The notes under the pieces are model-generated. The model was not told the DNA's origin and ran no database searches. It worked only from the letters and a program-made list of their open reading frames with translations. 64,000 bases of DNA from Acidobacteriota bacterium (GTDB lineage Bacteria > Acidobacteriota > Blastocatellia > Pyrinomonadales > Pyrinomonadaceae): assembly GCA_025463135.1 (NCBI GenBank), contig JAOAPY010000036.1:1-64000 (forward strand), read 5' to 3'. This document shows positions 28,431 through 38,205 of the stretch, piece after piece. The position numbers and the translations under genes were made by a program. Each line of letters begins with the position of its first letter. Positions within the stretch are counted from its first letter, which is position 1.

Positions 28431-31160
28431 ATGCCAGCCAAGAGCAATTCCAACAACGGACCTAAAGGGCGAGTCTTTCTGATCGACTCGATGTCCCATA
28501 TCTTCCGCGCGTTTTATGCGCCGATGATGAACCGCACCGCGCCCCTGTCAAACTCGCACGGACAAGTCACGCAGGCCGTATTTATCTTTACCAACATGTT
28601 GCGCAAGCTGTTGCTCGATGAAAAACCGGACTACATCGCGGCCATCTTTGAATCCGGCGAGAAGACCTTTCGGCACGAAACCTTTGCCGACTACAAAGCC
28701 AATCGCCTGCAGATGCCCGAAGATCTCGCTTCGCAGTTACCGTACATCATCCGCCTCTGCGAAGCTTTTAATATTCCCGTCATCAACGCGCCCGGTTATG
28801 AAGCAGATGACGTGATTGGCACGCTGGCGGTGCAGGCTGAGAAGAAAGACGTGCAGGCTGTCATTGTCTCCAACGATAAAGACATGTGCCAGTTGGTCCA
28901 TGATCCTTTTGTGGTGGCCATGCGCACCAACTCGCAGGTCGCGAAGCGAAAGGAATACGTGCCGCCTATCGAATGGTGCGACGAAGCCTGGGTGGAAAAG
29001 AAGTTTGGCGTGACTGCCGATCAGGTTGTCGATCTGCTGGGTCTGATGGGCGACTCGATCGATAACATCCCCGGTGCGCCCGGTATCGGCGCGAAGGGCG
29101 CGGTGCAGTTGATCAAGGACTTTGGTTCCATCGAGAACGCCCTCGAGCGTTGGGAAGAAGTAAAGCACAAGACCTATCGCGAATCGCTGCGGGACAACGC
29201 GCCGCTGATTCGGCAATCACGGGAACTCGCCCGCATCAAGTCAGATCTCGACGTGGAATTGGACCTGGACCAGCTAAAGGCGCGGCCGCCGGATCGGGCC
29301 GCAGCTTATGAGTTGTTTCACGAGCTGGAGTTCCAGGCGCTCACGCGGGAATTTGCCGATGCCGCGCAGGCGGCGCCCGCTGGCCTTAATGAGGCACTCG
29401 ACTATCGGCTTATCCGGAAAGAGTCAGAACTAAGGGCTTTAGTTCAAACGCTATGGAATGCCGAGCACGTAGGGATCGCCATTGCCGAGCCGGCTGAGAG
29501 TGAGGATGAACAACGCTGCCTGCTGCCACAGGAAGGAGCGTTCGGAATTGCGTTTTCAAGCGCGCCTGGCAAAGCAGCCTATGTCGATCTGGAAAAGTTT
29601 GCCGAAGGCCGCGAAGTCGCTCTTGTCCTGTTGCGCGAAGTGCTGGCGAACGGCCTACTGGAAAAATCCGTTCACGATTTGAAACGGGCAATCGGTTTGC
29701 TCGCGCCGCTTGGCATTACGCTCGAAGGCGTTAAGGACGACACTTTTCTTGCCGCCTATTTGCTCGATCCGAGTCGCAGTAAGTACGACTTGAGTGAGCT
29801 GGCGAGGGAATTGACCGGTGTAGAAGCCGGGGGGGCCGCGCCCGCTGGTTGGACAGAGTTGATCTGGCAGACCGCGGCCGCCGCCGATCTTACCGCCCAG
29901 GCAGCGCGCGTGCTGCACGAGCGCATCCTCGAAAAGAAGTTGGAAACGATCTACTCGGAAGTAGAATTGCCGCTCGCTCCGTTGCTCTATCAAATGGAGC
30001 GCGCCGGATTGAAAGTTGATCGCAAGGTGCTCAACGACTTGTCTAACTTTCTGGGCCAGGAACTTGTCCGTTTGACCGAGCAGATCTATAAGCTGGCGGG
30101 TCATGAGTTCAATGTTGGTTCGCCCAAACAAGTGGGTGATGTACTCGCGGATTTGAATATCGGCAGCGGGCGCAAGACTTCGACCGGCCGCATCTCGACC
30201 AGCAAAGCGGTATTGGAAGAACTAGCGCAAACCTATGAACTGCCGCGGCTGATTATCGAGTATCGTGAGCTTGATAAATTGAAGAGCGTATACACGGACG
30301 CTTTGCCGCATCAGATCGCGGCGGATGGCCGCATCCATTGCCAGCTGAATCAAACGGTGGCGGCCACCGGACGACTGTCGTCAAGCGATCCCAATCTGCA
30401 GAACATTCCCATCCGCAGTGAGCTGGGAAGGCGTATTCGCCGCGCGTTTGTGGCCGAAGCAGGCTTTAAGATCATCTCTGCCGATTATTCGCAGCTTGAA
30501 CTGCGATTGCTGGCGCACATCACCCAGGATCCGGTCATGCTCGAGGCCTTTCAGAATGGCGAGGACATTCATAACCGCACTGCACGACTGGTGTTTCATG
30601 CAGAGACCGATGCCGAGCTGAAAGAGGCGCGCCGCTTTGCCAAGATTGTGAACTTTGCGATTGCCTACGCGATTGAACCGTGGGGTTTATCTCAGCGCGT
30701 CGGTATTTCTCGCGAAGAAGCAAAAAAAGTCATTCAGGATTATTACAACACCTACAAAGGTGTGCGGCGTTACATGGAAGAGGTACCGTTGCGCGCGCGT
30801 GAGCACGGCTATGTTCGATCCATCTACGGCCGCATTCGTCCGCTGCAGGGCATTAATGATCGCAACGCCAATATTCGCAAGGCCGCCGAACGCGAAGCGA
30901 TCAACATGCCCATTCAGGGCACGGCCAGTGATATCGTAAAAATCGCCATGTTGCATGTCGAGGAAGAATTCAAACGCGAAAAACTAAAAGCCCGCATGCT
31001 TATGCAGGTGCATGACGAACTGCTGGTCGAAGCACCGGCTGCGGAGGTCGAGCGTGTTGTGGAGGTACTAAAGCACGAAATGGAAACAGCGGTGAAACTC
31101 GACGTACCGCTAATCGCCGACGTCGGCATCGGTGACAACTGGATGGACGCCAAACCGTAA
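28431..31160 (+). CDS. polA: DNA polymerase I
   Basis: The 909-residue repair and Okazaki-fragment polymerase has an N-terminal 5'-nuclease domain: VFLIDSMSHIFRAF, GYEADDVIGTLA, SNDKDMCQLV and LMGDSIDNIPGAPGIGAKGA. The middle 3'-5' exonuclease fold at about 320-510 lacks the DxE pair at the expected first motif (it reads VGIAIAEPAES), so proofreading is probably lost. The polymerase domain has motif A (SADYSQLELRLLAHI), motif B (RRFAKIVNFAIAYA) and motif C (MQVHDELLVEAP). Motif B keeps the Arg, Lys, Phe and Tyr of the O-helix but has Ala in place of two usual Gly. It stands alone, followed by the histidine kinase. Confidence 0.97.
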   Translation: MPAKSNSNNGPKGRVFLIDSMSHIFRAFYAPMMNRTAPLSNSHGQVTQAVFIFTNMLRKLLLDEKPDYIAAIFESGEKTFRHETFADYKANRLQMPEDLASQLPYIIRLCEAFNIPVINAPGYEADDVIGTLAVQAEKKDVQAVIVSNDKDMCQLVHDPFVVAMRTNSQVAKRKEYVPPIEWCDEAWVEKKFGVTADQVVDLLGLMGDSIDNIPGAPGIGAKGAVQLIKDFGSIENALERWEEVKHKTYRESLRDNAPLIRQSRELARIKSDLDVELDLDQLKARPPDRAAAYELFHELEFQALTREFADAAQAAPAGLNEALDYRLIRKESELRALVQTLWNAEHVGIAIAEPAESEDEQRCLLPQEGAFGIAFSSAPGKAAYVDLEKFAEGREVALVLLREVLANGLLEKSVHDLKRAIGLLAPLGITLEGVKDDTFLAAYLLDPSRSKYDLSELARELTGVEAGGAAPAGWTELIWQTAAAADLTAQAARVLHERILEKKLETIYSEVELPLAPLLYQMERAGLKVDRKVLNDLSNFLGQELVRLTEQIYKLAGHEFNVGSPKQVGDVLADLNIGSGRKTSTGRISTSKAVLEELAQTYELPRLIIEYRELDKLKSVYTDALPHQIAADGRIHCQLNQTVAATGRLSSSDPNLQNIPIRSELGRRIRRAFVAEAGFKIISADYSQLELRLLAHITQDPVMLEAFQNGEDIHNRTARLVFHAETDAELKEARRFAKIVNFAIAYAIEPWGLSQRVGISREEAKKVIQDYYNTYKGVRRYMEEVPLRAREHGYVRSIYGRIRPLQGINDRNANIRKAAEREAINMPIQGTASDIVKIAMLHVEEEFKREKLKARMLMQVHDELLVEAPAAEVERVVEVLKHEMETAVKLDVPLIADVGIGDNWMDAKP

Positions 31161-31285
31161 CCTTGGACTGTAACCTGGGACCGCAGCCTGGGACCGCACG
31201 CATCCTGCGTGCTAACGTGCGTTTGCTGACCTCGCAAAATGAACCACCCGACATTGGTTACAGCACTTGAGTTCGGAACTAACTG

Positions 31286-33115
31286 ATGAGTAGTCGCGAA
31301 AAAGACAACCACCCCACCGATCCTGATTTCGATCCGCAGGTGGTCTATCGTCGTTCCGATCAACCTGCCGGCGGGACGGGTGGAATCCAACCTCCGGCCA
31401 CAGGCGCCAGTGCCGGTCGTGAACTGGCACCTGCCGTCACTCCTCTGATCATCGGCTTCACGCTGCTCCTGATGGTCATCTCGGTACTTGCCTACCTCAG
31501 TGTGCGTCGCGTTGACGATGTGGCGGTCCAGGTACTCGATTTGGAACACGTCCATGCGGCGCGGGCAAACCTCCTGCTGCAACTGCGGCTCGCGCTTACG
31601 AAGCTGGACAACGAGGCCCGCGCGCAACAGGATGCCCAGGCGGGTAGGGGTATAAAGCCGCCCTTTGATCTGCCTTTGCGCACCGCACGCGAAGCGATGA
31701 AGAAACAAGTCCCGCTGCTCGAGCGTCCCCCGCTTTCCCAGGATCCAAAATGGAGTCAATTTCGTACCGACCTCGAATCGTATGTGGCGATCACCGGGGA
31801 TTCGCGGCGTTACTCGCTGGAAGGCTTCTCGAAATTCCACACCGTTGACGCTGAGCTAAATGACCTGTTTAGCGACTCGACTCAAGAGCAAGCTGAGGTT
31901 TTTCATAAAAGCGAAGCCATTCAACAGCAGGCCGTGCGTTCTATTCGGCTTTGGAGCGTGATCGCCCTGCTGGTCGGTTTTGTCGTTGCAACCGGGACCA
32001 TTTGGGAAGTGCAGCGACGTTTCCAGCAATTGCGTCGCAGCGCAGACGAAGTGCGACGAGAACGAAGCTTCAGTAATCAAATGCTGGAAGGAATGGTGAG
32101 CGCGGTGGTAGCCATCGATCAGGATGATCGCATTCGCAGCGCCAATCGCGCCTTTTTCGATATCTTTCCGGGCGCCAGTATCGGGGCATACGTGCGCGAA
32201 AAATTCGCGCCGGACGAGGCCATGCAGATGTTGGAAGTGGCAATCGGCTCACGGGTTCAAGAAGCCCCCTATCGGGGCCGTTACCTTTGCCCCACCGATG
32301 TTCCGGGAGTGCAAAAGAGTTTTGATGTTTATTCATCGCCGCTGGCCATCGATGGAGTTGGGGGCCAGATAATTACCCTCGTCGATGTCACCGAAGCGGC
32401 CGAGGCCGAGCGCGTGATGCGCCGCAATGAATCCCTGGCCGCAGTTGGCCAGGCCACCACCCAGGTGGCGCACGAAATCAAGAACCCACTCGGTACGATT
32501 CGATTGGGAGTATCGATGTTGCGCGACAATGTCAGTGAAGACAAAGAGGCCCTGCGGACGATCGATCTGGTTGAGCGCGGCGTAAATCATTTGAACAAAC
32601 TGGTCTATGACGTGACCGAGTTCTCGAGACAAAAACCGCTTGCGCGTTCCTTAGTCGAGCTTGATGAGTTGATCAACCGCAGTCTTGAGCTGGTGGCTGA
32701 ACGGATCAAAGAAAAGGCGACGCCGGTAACGAAGTCGTTCAGTAGCCAGACGCTGCGCGGCTCGTGGGATGCCGATCAGTTGGTGCAGGTCTTCGTCAAT
32801 GTGATTGCCAATGCCGTGGACGCCAGCCCCCAATCCGGTCTCATCACCATTGAAACCGAAATGTTGAATGCAAAAGCCGGCAATACTCACACTGGCTCAG
32901 GCGCTGTCGCTCGCGTGATAGTTTCAGATCAGGGAAGTGGCATGGAGCAGGCGACAATGGATCGCATCTTTGAACCATTCTTTTCCACCAAACAGCGCGG
33001 CACCGGGTTGGGGTTGGCCATCGTCAAGCAGATTGTCGAACAGCACGATGGGCGGATTTCCGCGGAAAGCGAATCGGGGAAGGGCGCGCGGTTCATCATC
33101 GACCTGCCACTCTAA
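31286..33115 (+). CDS. Membrane sensor histidine kinase with PAS domain
   Basis: The 609-residue two-TM kinase has a first TM near residues 50-72 (LIIGFTLLLMVISVLAYLSV), then an extracytoplasmic helical sensor region of about 140 residues. The second TM is LWSVIALLVGFVVATGTIWEV. A coiled linker leads to a PAS domain (MVSAVVAIDQDDRIRSANRAFFDIF), then HisKA with His396 (VAHEIKNPLGTIRLG) and an HATPase domain (VNVIANAVDASPQSG, DQGSGM, FFSTKQRGTGLGLAIVK). The last pattern is close to NtrB-type kinases. No response regulator is adjacent, so its partner is unknown. It converges on hemL with only 70 bases between. Confidence 0.93.
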   Translation: MSSREKDNHPTDPDFDPQVVYRRSDQPAGGTGGIQPPATGASAGRELAPAVTPLIIGFTLLLMVISVLAYLSVRRVDDVAVQVLDLEHVHAARANLLLQLRLALTKLDNEARAQQDAQAGRGIKPPFDLPLRTAREAMKKQVPLLERPPLSQDPKWSQFRTDLESYVAITGDSRRYSLEGFSKFHTVDAELNDLFSDSTQEQAEVFHKSEAIQQQAVRSIRLWSVIALLVGFVVATGTIWEVQRRFQQLRRSADEVRRERSFSNQMLEGMVSAVVAIDQDDRIRSANRAFFDIFPGASIGAYVREKFAPDEAMQMLEVAIGSRVQEAPYRGRYLCPTDVPGVQKSFDVYSSPLAIDGVGGQIITLVDVTEAAEAERVMRRNESLAAVGQATTQVAHEIKNPLGTIRLGVSMLRDNVSEDKEALRTIDLVERGVNHLNKLVYDVTEFSRQKPLARSLVELDELINRSLELVAERIKEKATPVTKSFSSQTLRGSWDADQLVQVFVNVIANAVDASPQSGLITIETEMLNAKAGNTHTGSGAVARVIVSDQGSGMEQATMDRIFEPFFSTKQRGTGLGLAIVKQIVEQHDGRISAESESGKGARFIIDLPL

Positions 33116-33185
33116 TTGCGACCTGAACGCCTCGTCTGGTAAGTCAAGTCTTGAATCGAATATTGTCGGTCTGAGGGTTGCCTCG

Positions 33186-34490
33186 CTAGAAATTCACTAT
33201 GGAGAGCGCTCGCGCTGCAGCGTTGATTGTGCGATCAATAATCTCGTCAGTATGTGCGGCGCCCACGAACGCCGCTTCAAACTGTGAGGGTGCGAGATAG
33301 ACGCCTTCGGCCAGCATGCCGTGAAAGAATCGTCCATACATATCACGATTGCTTCGGTTGGCGGTGGTCCAATCAACAACCCGCTGATCGGTGAAGAACG
33401 TTGTGAACATCGAGCCGACGCGGTTAGTTATCGTCTGGACACCCGCGGCAGATGCTGCTTTTGAGATTCCCTCGCAGAGTCGCGCGCTCGATTGTTCGAG
33501 GCGCTCGTAAATTGAAAGGTCGCGTAAGCGACGCAGAGTAACCAGACCCGCAGTCATGGCCAGCGGATTACCAGACAAAGTACCAGCTTGATAAATGGGA
33601 CCGGCCGGCGCGATATGTCGCATCAATTCTTTGCTGCCTCCGTAGGCACCGACCGGCAGACCGCCGCCGATGATCTTGCCCAACGTCGTGATGTCGGGAT
33701 GGATGTCGTAAAGCTCCTGAGCGCCTCCGCGGGCCACGCGGAATCCGGTCATCACTTCATCAAAGATCAGCAGCGCGCCATTGCGGCGCGATAATTCCCG
33801 AACCGACTGCAGATAACCATCATTCGGCGGAACGCAGCCCATGTTGCCGACCACGGGTTCAATAATCACGGCGGCTATGTCCCGATGCCGGGCGAAGATC
33901 CGCTCCAGAGCTTCGGCATCATTGAAGGGAGCCGTGATTGTGCTCTCGGCCAGAGCTGCGGGGACGCCCGGACTGTCGGGTAAGCCAAGCGTAGCGACGC
34001 CGGAACCAGCTTTGACCAGCAAACTGTCGCCGTGCCCGTGATAACACCCTTCAAACTTTACCAGCTTCGTGCGGCCAGTGACGCCGCGCGCCAGGCGAAT
34101 AGCGGACATCGTCGCTTCGGTACCGCTGTTGACCATGCGGACCATTTCGATCGAAGGTACGGCAGCAATAATCTCCTCAGCAATTTCTACTTCCAATTCA
34201 TTAGGCGCGCCGAAGCTTGTGCCGCGTAACAATGCCTCGCTCAGCGCGGCGATCACTTCCGGATCGGCATGGCCCAGGATCATCGGTCCCCAGGAACCGA
34301 CGTAATCAATATAAGTGCGGCCATCAACGTCGGTCATCGTGGCTCCGCTCGCGCTCCTGATAAAGCGCGGCGTACCACCCACGCCGCGAAAGGCACGAAC
34401 CGGAGAATTCACGCCGCCGGGCAGCAGTTCAACCGCGCGCGCGAATAGTTCGTCTGAGCGCTCTCCGCCGTCGTGTTGTGATAAAAGCAT
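33186..34490 (-). CDS. hemL: Glutamate-1-semialdehyde 2,1-aminomutase
   Basis: This 434-residue PLP enzyme converts glutamate-1-semialdehyde to 5-aminolevulinate in the C5 route to heme and cobalamin. Motifs include [55 protein letters not shown] and the PLP-binding Lys272 in [18 protein letters not shown]. Length and start fit the family. It lies downstream of hicA on the same strand with only 15 bases between them, so some read-through from the toxin-antitoxin genes is possible. Confidence 0.97.
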   Translation of the reverse strand: MLLSQHDGGERSDELFARAVELLPGGVNSPVRAFRGVGGTPRFIRSASGATMTDVDGRTYIDYVGSWGPMILGHADPEVIAALSEALLRGTSFGAPNELEVEIAEEIIAAVPSIEMVRMVNSGTEATMSAIRLARGVTGRTKLVKFEGCYHGHGDSLLVKAGSGVATLGLPDSPGVPAALAESTITAPFNDAEALERIFARHRDIAAVIIEPVVGNMGCVPPNDGYLQSVRELSRRNGALLIFDEVMTGFRVARGGAQELYDIHPDITTLGKIIGGGLPVGAYGGSKELMRHIAPAGPIYQAGTLSGNPLAMTAGLVTLRRLRDLSIYERLEQSSARLCEGISKAASAAGVQTITNRVGSMFTTFFTDQRVVDWTTANRSNRDMYGRFFHGMLAEGVYLAPSQFEAAFVGAAHTDEIIDRTINAAARALSIVNF

Positions 34491-34505
34491 TACTAGCTCC
34501 GGATC

Positions 34506-34751
34506 TTAGTCAGAATAGAAGTATCTTATTAAGTCGCTTTCCGGTATGTACCGAGAGGACTGCCGAAGAATTGCTCTTAGCGTCCCCCTTTCCAGTTCGC
34601 TGTGATTAGGCAGAGTGAGAGTCTGCTTTGAACCGTCCGCCGCAAGACGTCGCAACTTGATGTGACTTCCTCTCTGAGAGATCTGCTCAAAGCCGAACAG
34701 GGCCAGTATGCTTACGAGGTCCGCCCCTGAAAGGCGTCTAAGCTTCGGCAT
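34506..34751 (-). CDS. hicA: HicA-type toxin (mRNA interferase)
   Basis: The 81-residue product starts at MPKLRRLSGADLVSILALFGF and has the HicA double-stranded-RNA-binding-like fold. Its catalytic His is in SQRGSHIKLRR, followed by TLPNHSELERGTLRAILRQ. HicA cleaves mRNA in the cytoplasm and is neutralised by HicB. The frame continues upstream into hicB without homology, so the Met at 34751 is the proper start. That gives a 14-base overlap with hicB and a hicB-hicA order. The length fits intact HicA. Confidence 0.88.
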   Translation of the reverse strand: MPKLRRLSGADLVSILALFGFEQISQRGSHIKLRRLAADGSKQTLTLPNHSELERGTLRAILRQSSRYIPESDLIRYFYSD

Positions 34752-34971
34752 GGAAAAGGGTTTCGATTTCGAAACTAGCGAGGATCGATGGTGTTGGCGC
34801 CAAATCAAAATCAGCGAGGTCCTCGTCTTCCAGGTGAAGTGCGATCGCCTCCTGAATATTCTCAGCCAGTTCGTCGAGAGTCTCGGCCTGTGTAACAACC
34901 GGCAGGTCCAGGCATTCCGCGATGTAATATTTGTCGCCTTTGTGAATATGAACCTGGATAATCCGCTTCAT
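34738..34971 (-). CDS. hicB: HicB-type antitoxin
   Basis: The 77-residue partial-RNase-H-fold antitoxin reads IIQVHIHKGDKYYIAECLDLPVVTQAETLDELAENIQEAIALHLED, the classical HicB pattern. It has no obvious C-terminal HTH or ribbon-helix-helix domain, so it may not repress transcription by itself. It is the first gene of the pair and overlaps hicA by 14 bases. Its promoter must lie in the 113 bases to the NFACT gene. Confidence 0.88.
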   Translation of the reverse strand: MKRIIQVHIHKGDKYYIAECLDLPVVTQAETLDELAENIQEAIALHLEDEDLADFDLAPTPSILASFEIETLFHAEA

Positions 34972-35084
34972 ACCGTCTTCCTTCGTAACTGGGCATCCGT
35001 TGACGGAGAGATTCTATCACCGACTGATTCCGAATAGTAACTGGATAGAACGCGCGGTCATTGGTGTTGGGCAGAGCTCAAGCT

Positions 35085-36533
35085 TTAGATTCTTTCAATG
35101 CCTTCCTTCGGTTCGACGGTGAGGGTGCGAAAGCTGGCCAGGCGCACCAGTCCGGGAGCGGCGCCTTTGATCCGGGACACGTATTTCTGTTGGGTGTAAT
35201 TCACGTTGACCTTCGCATCGTTGTTTGCCTGACTGAAGCGGGCGGCGAGTTGCGCTGCTTCGATAATGGTCCTGTGTGGTACATCTTTGCGGGTTGGGTT
35301 ACGGACGATCACGTGCGAGCCCGGATAATCAGCCGCGTGCAGCCAAAGATCCTGCGGCCTGCCAATGCGAAAAGTGAGTTGGTCGTTATCTTTCGAGGCG
35401 CGACCGACCAGGACCTCGTATCCATCCGATGACGAATAACGTCGCATACCGGGAATTCTGTCCGGGCCCCGCTTGGATTTCAGAGCGTCGGGTCTTTTCT
35501 TTTCCGGCTTCAGTTCGTCCACAAAACGGGTGAGGGCGTCGTCGTCGCGGTCAGCGATGACTTGCGCCAGGGCTGTCTGTTGTCGCTCCAGGACTGCCAA
35601 CTTGGCATCTATTTCTTCAAGACGCTTGCCGATTTGCTCGGCGGCCCGCCGGGCTTTGCTGTAGCGCGCAAAGTACTTCGCTGCCTCGGCCTGTAGAGTA
35701 GTCTTCTCGTCGATTTCGATTTCAACCATGGGCACATCTGCTGCGTAAAAGTCCTGCAGCTGCACCCTGTTACCACTCCGGCGCGCCTGAGCAATGTTTG
35801 CGAGTAGTAGATCACCGATGCGCTTGTGCTGCTCTGCCTGGCCATGCTCCAGCAGATCGTCTTTCAGATGTTTCTGGAGTTTCTGTAAGCGCGAAATTTC
35901 CTGACGCAATCGCGCGCGCACAGTCGCAGCTTTGGTGTCGAATAATCGCGCCGATTCGAGACCCAGATAGTGCTGGTCCGCGGCCGCGGACAGCGATGGG
36001 AATGCGCCTTTGACAAATGGCGGCTCACTCCTGGTGTCGTCCCTGTGTACTGCCGGAGGGAAGTATTGCTCGCCAACCGTTTGGCCCGGCCCACTCAGGG
36101 TTCGTTGGACATGCGTGATCTTTCCCTGGTCGTCCAGGAGAAAGAGGTTTGCGGAGCGCCCGGTCAGCTGGGCCACCAGCACGCGTTGCCGGACTTCGCC
36201 AGTATCTTCCTGTCGCACGAGAGTAAATCTCAAGACACGTTCCGCCTCATCCTGGCTGACTGCTGTCAAACTTCCTCCAGTGAGCTTGATGCGCAGTGCC
36301 TGACCAAACTCGTCGAGCGGTTGCGACTGCTTTTCCAATTCGCGCACGGGCCGCACGATTAGATAGATCCTTGGTGACGCCGGATCGACGCTTAGAAAAA
36401 GATAGCCACTTTCGCTGCGGCGAAAGTCGATTGCGAATGAGTGCGCGGATAGTTGAAAGATTTTGCCCGGAACACAGTTTGTCAGGGCCAGGCTGAGTTC
36501 GTCGACGATCTGTTTGAGGGTCTGTTGATTCAC
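35085..36533 (-). CDS. NFACT-family protein (RqcH / FbpA-like)
   Basis: The product of about 482 residues has the NFACT layout. The N-terminal domain (TLKQIVDELSLAL, RVLVAQLTGRSANLFLLDDQGKI) is followed by a long coiled coil at about 230-350. A C-terminal NFACT-R domain comes last (YEVLVGRASKDNDQLTFR, PQDLWLHAADYPGSHVIVRN). RqcH proteins bind stalled 50S subunits and direct alanine tailing. Where RqcH has a critical Asp-Arg pair, this one reads AERVLRF, an apparent Glu-Arg change. The likely start is a GTG (VNQQTLKQ) at 36533; an ATG 41 codons upstream adds non-homologous sequence. Activity is therefore uncertain. Confidence 0.83.
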   Translation of the reverse strand: MNQQTLKQIVDELSLALTNCVPGKIFQLSAHSFAIDFRRSESGYLFLSVDPASPRIYLIVRPVRELEKQSQPLDEFGQALRIKLTGGSLTAVSQDEAERVLRFTLVRQEDTGEVRQRVLVAQLTGRSANLFLLDDQGKITHVQRTLSGPGQTVGEQYFPPAVHRDDTRSEPPFVKGAFPSLSAAADQHYLGLESARLFDTKAATVRARLRQEISRLQKLQKHLKDDLLEHGQAEQHKRIGDLLLANIAQARRSGNRVQLQDFYAADVPMVEIEIDEKTTLQAEAAKYFARYSKARRAAEQIGKRLEEIDAKLAVLERQQTALAQVIADRDDDALTRFVDELKPEKKRPDALKSKRGPDRIPGMRRYSSSDGYEVLVGRASKDNDQLTFRIGRPQDLWLHAADYPGSHVIVRNPTRKDVPHRTIIEAAQLAARFSQANNDAKVNVNYTQQKYVSRIKGAAPGLVRLASFRTLTVEPKEGIERI

Positions 36534-36746
36534 GGGCGTTCTGTAAAGAAGACTTGACGTTTGACCAATTCGCGTTGTGGCAGAGGCTTCAGGAAGCTCT
36601 GAGCAAGTTACGAAGAGACGTTTCCTAGCCCGCGGCGCGTGCTCAAGCAAACTCAACTCCCGTCGACTTGATCAGGGCTTCCTTCAGTCTGTGATTTCGG
36701 CCGCACCATCATAAACTGAAGTCTGGGTTGCTACATTGACATAAGT

Positions 36747-36779
36747 AAAAAAGACCCTGCTCTGTCAAGCAGAGCAGAG
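36747..36779 (-). terminator. Rho-independent terminator after the RDD gene
   Basis: On the minus strand CTGCTCTG pairs with CAGAGCAG across CTTGA and is followed by TCTTTTTTACTT. It lies about 40 bases past the RDD-gene stop. Confidence 0.8.
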
Positions 36780-36816
36780 CCTATACCGAATCTCAGCGGG
36801 TCTCAATTATGAACGA

Positions 36817-38022
36817 TCAATCTCGAACGACCGCGGTGCGAGTCAGACGATCGTGTGCGGTCTTGCCTTCTCCCCGAGCAAAAGCCATCAACAGCCCGAT
36901 GCCCAGGGTAGCCAGTGACAACAGGTAGACAAATGCGCGTCCAGCCGATTGATTTCCGGTTGGAATCAGTCCATTCCGCGCATCAACCGCGCGCAACGAT
37001 AACAGGCGCATCCCAAGGGTGCGTCCGGTCAGCGCGGTCGAAACGGTGGCGTAAAAAAACATCAAGAGGGCGACGATCCCAGACATCAGAGCGATTATTC
37101 GCGGCTGATGCCAGTTCCCATCCTGCAATTCGATGAGTGCAGCAAAGGGCAGCGACAAGAAGCCGACGGTGATTACATCCAGAACTGCCGCTACAAAACG
37201 AGTTGAGAGTCGAGCGCGATCTTCCACCTGCACTGGACCACCTGCGAGCCCAATCGAATCGAGATATGACAACGCAGGATCGTTCAGATCGTCACCTATC
37301 AGCCGCTTTGGTCTTGGCTTTTCGATTGGTTCGGCTTGAACCTCCAACAGCGGCTCGAGGTCGGGTGGCGGAGGTTCGCTCTCTAATTCTGGCGCAACTT
37401 CAGACTGCGAGATGATAGGAGCCTGTACGACAACCAAATTGTGGCTGCGCTCAGTATTGATCTCGGGCTCGACATCAGACATCACACCAATTGCCGGCGC
37501 AACTTCTGCCGTAAACTCTACTTCCGTTTCGTGGTCGCGGGCGATGGCCACGGCCGTCGCTGTCCGTGAGTAACCGCTGCTGTTTGACGCTGCTACCTGG
37601 TGAGCGCGTTCAATACGACGCAGTGCCGCAGCAAGCACCGGGTTAATTTCCGGCGCCTCCGTCTGAGGTAATAATTCCAGTTGCGGAGGAGTTGCCGGCG
37701 GTACCTCAACTCCCAGCGCGAAGGCTTCCTCGGTTGCCACTGACAACTCAACAGCGGCCTCGCGCGCCTTTCGTTCCTGCACTTCGCGCACGCGTTCGCT
37801 CAATTCTTTACGCCATTGGGGCATGGCGCGGCGCGTAACGCCCGGAAATTCAATGAGTCGCGAAGCCGGTCTGGCTTCCAAAGGGGAATCGGCCATTTCT
37901 GAGTCTTCCAAGTCTAAAGGATCTGGCTCGAAGTCCAGGGTGGCGAACGCGTCGGCGTTGGCTGCTAGAGGTTGCGGACACTGTTTCGGACTATGCTCGG
38001 TGCCACACGAGGGACATAGCAT
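36817..38022 (-). CDS. RDD-family membrane protein with N-terminal zinc-ribbon-like motif
   Basis: The 401-residue protein starts with CPSCGTEHSPKQCPQ, a short Cys cluster resembling a zinc ribbon. A long charged, Glu/Pro-rich cytoplasmic stretch follows, with a helical segment WRKELSERVREVQERKAREAA. The C-terminal 150 residues are an RDD domain: STRFVAAVLDVITVGFLSLPFAAL, a middle TM around IALMSGIVALLMFFYATV, and RTLGMRLLSLRAVDARNG. A last TM follows before HDRLTRTAVV. RDD proteins are small-molecule or ion transporters or of unknown role. It is the first gene of its own unit, with a terminator after it. Confidence 0.85.
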   Translation of the reverse strand: MLCPSCGTEHSPKQCPQPLAANADAFATLDFEPDPLDLEDSEMADSPLEARPASRLIEFPGVTRRAMPQWRKELSERVREVQERKAREAAVELSVATEEAFALGVEVPPATPPQLELLPQTEAPEINPVLAAALRRIERAHQVAASNSSGYSRTATAVAIARDHETEVEFTAEVAPAIGVMSDVEPEINTERSHNLVVVQAPIISQSEVAPELESEPPPPDLEPLLEVQAEPIEKPRPKRLIGDDLNDPALSYLDSIGLAGGPVQVEDRARLSTRFVAAVLDVITVGFLSLPFAALIELQDGNWHQPRIIALMSGIVALLMFFYATVSTALTGRTLGMRLLSLRAVDARNGLIPTGNQSAGRAFVYLLSLATLGIGLLMAFARGEGKTAHDRLTRTAVVRD

Positions 38023-38205
38023 AAAAGAGGGCCTCCAGTCGGGGACACTAAATCAGCCTTCTCGAGCGACTGGCGTTGCCAACCCAAAGTCCGTACCTTA
38101 AGCCAGTCGGGCCGCATACTATCAGGAATTACTTTAACTGGTCAACCAGAAAATGTAGCAGGGGTTGAGGTTGGTAGGGTTGCTTAAACGGCCGCGGCGG
38201 CGGGT

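Noticed and set aside
30914-31840. 308-residue minus-strand frame across the polA end and kinase start
   Set aside because: Overlaps two verified plus-strand genes; the sequence shows no family features.
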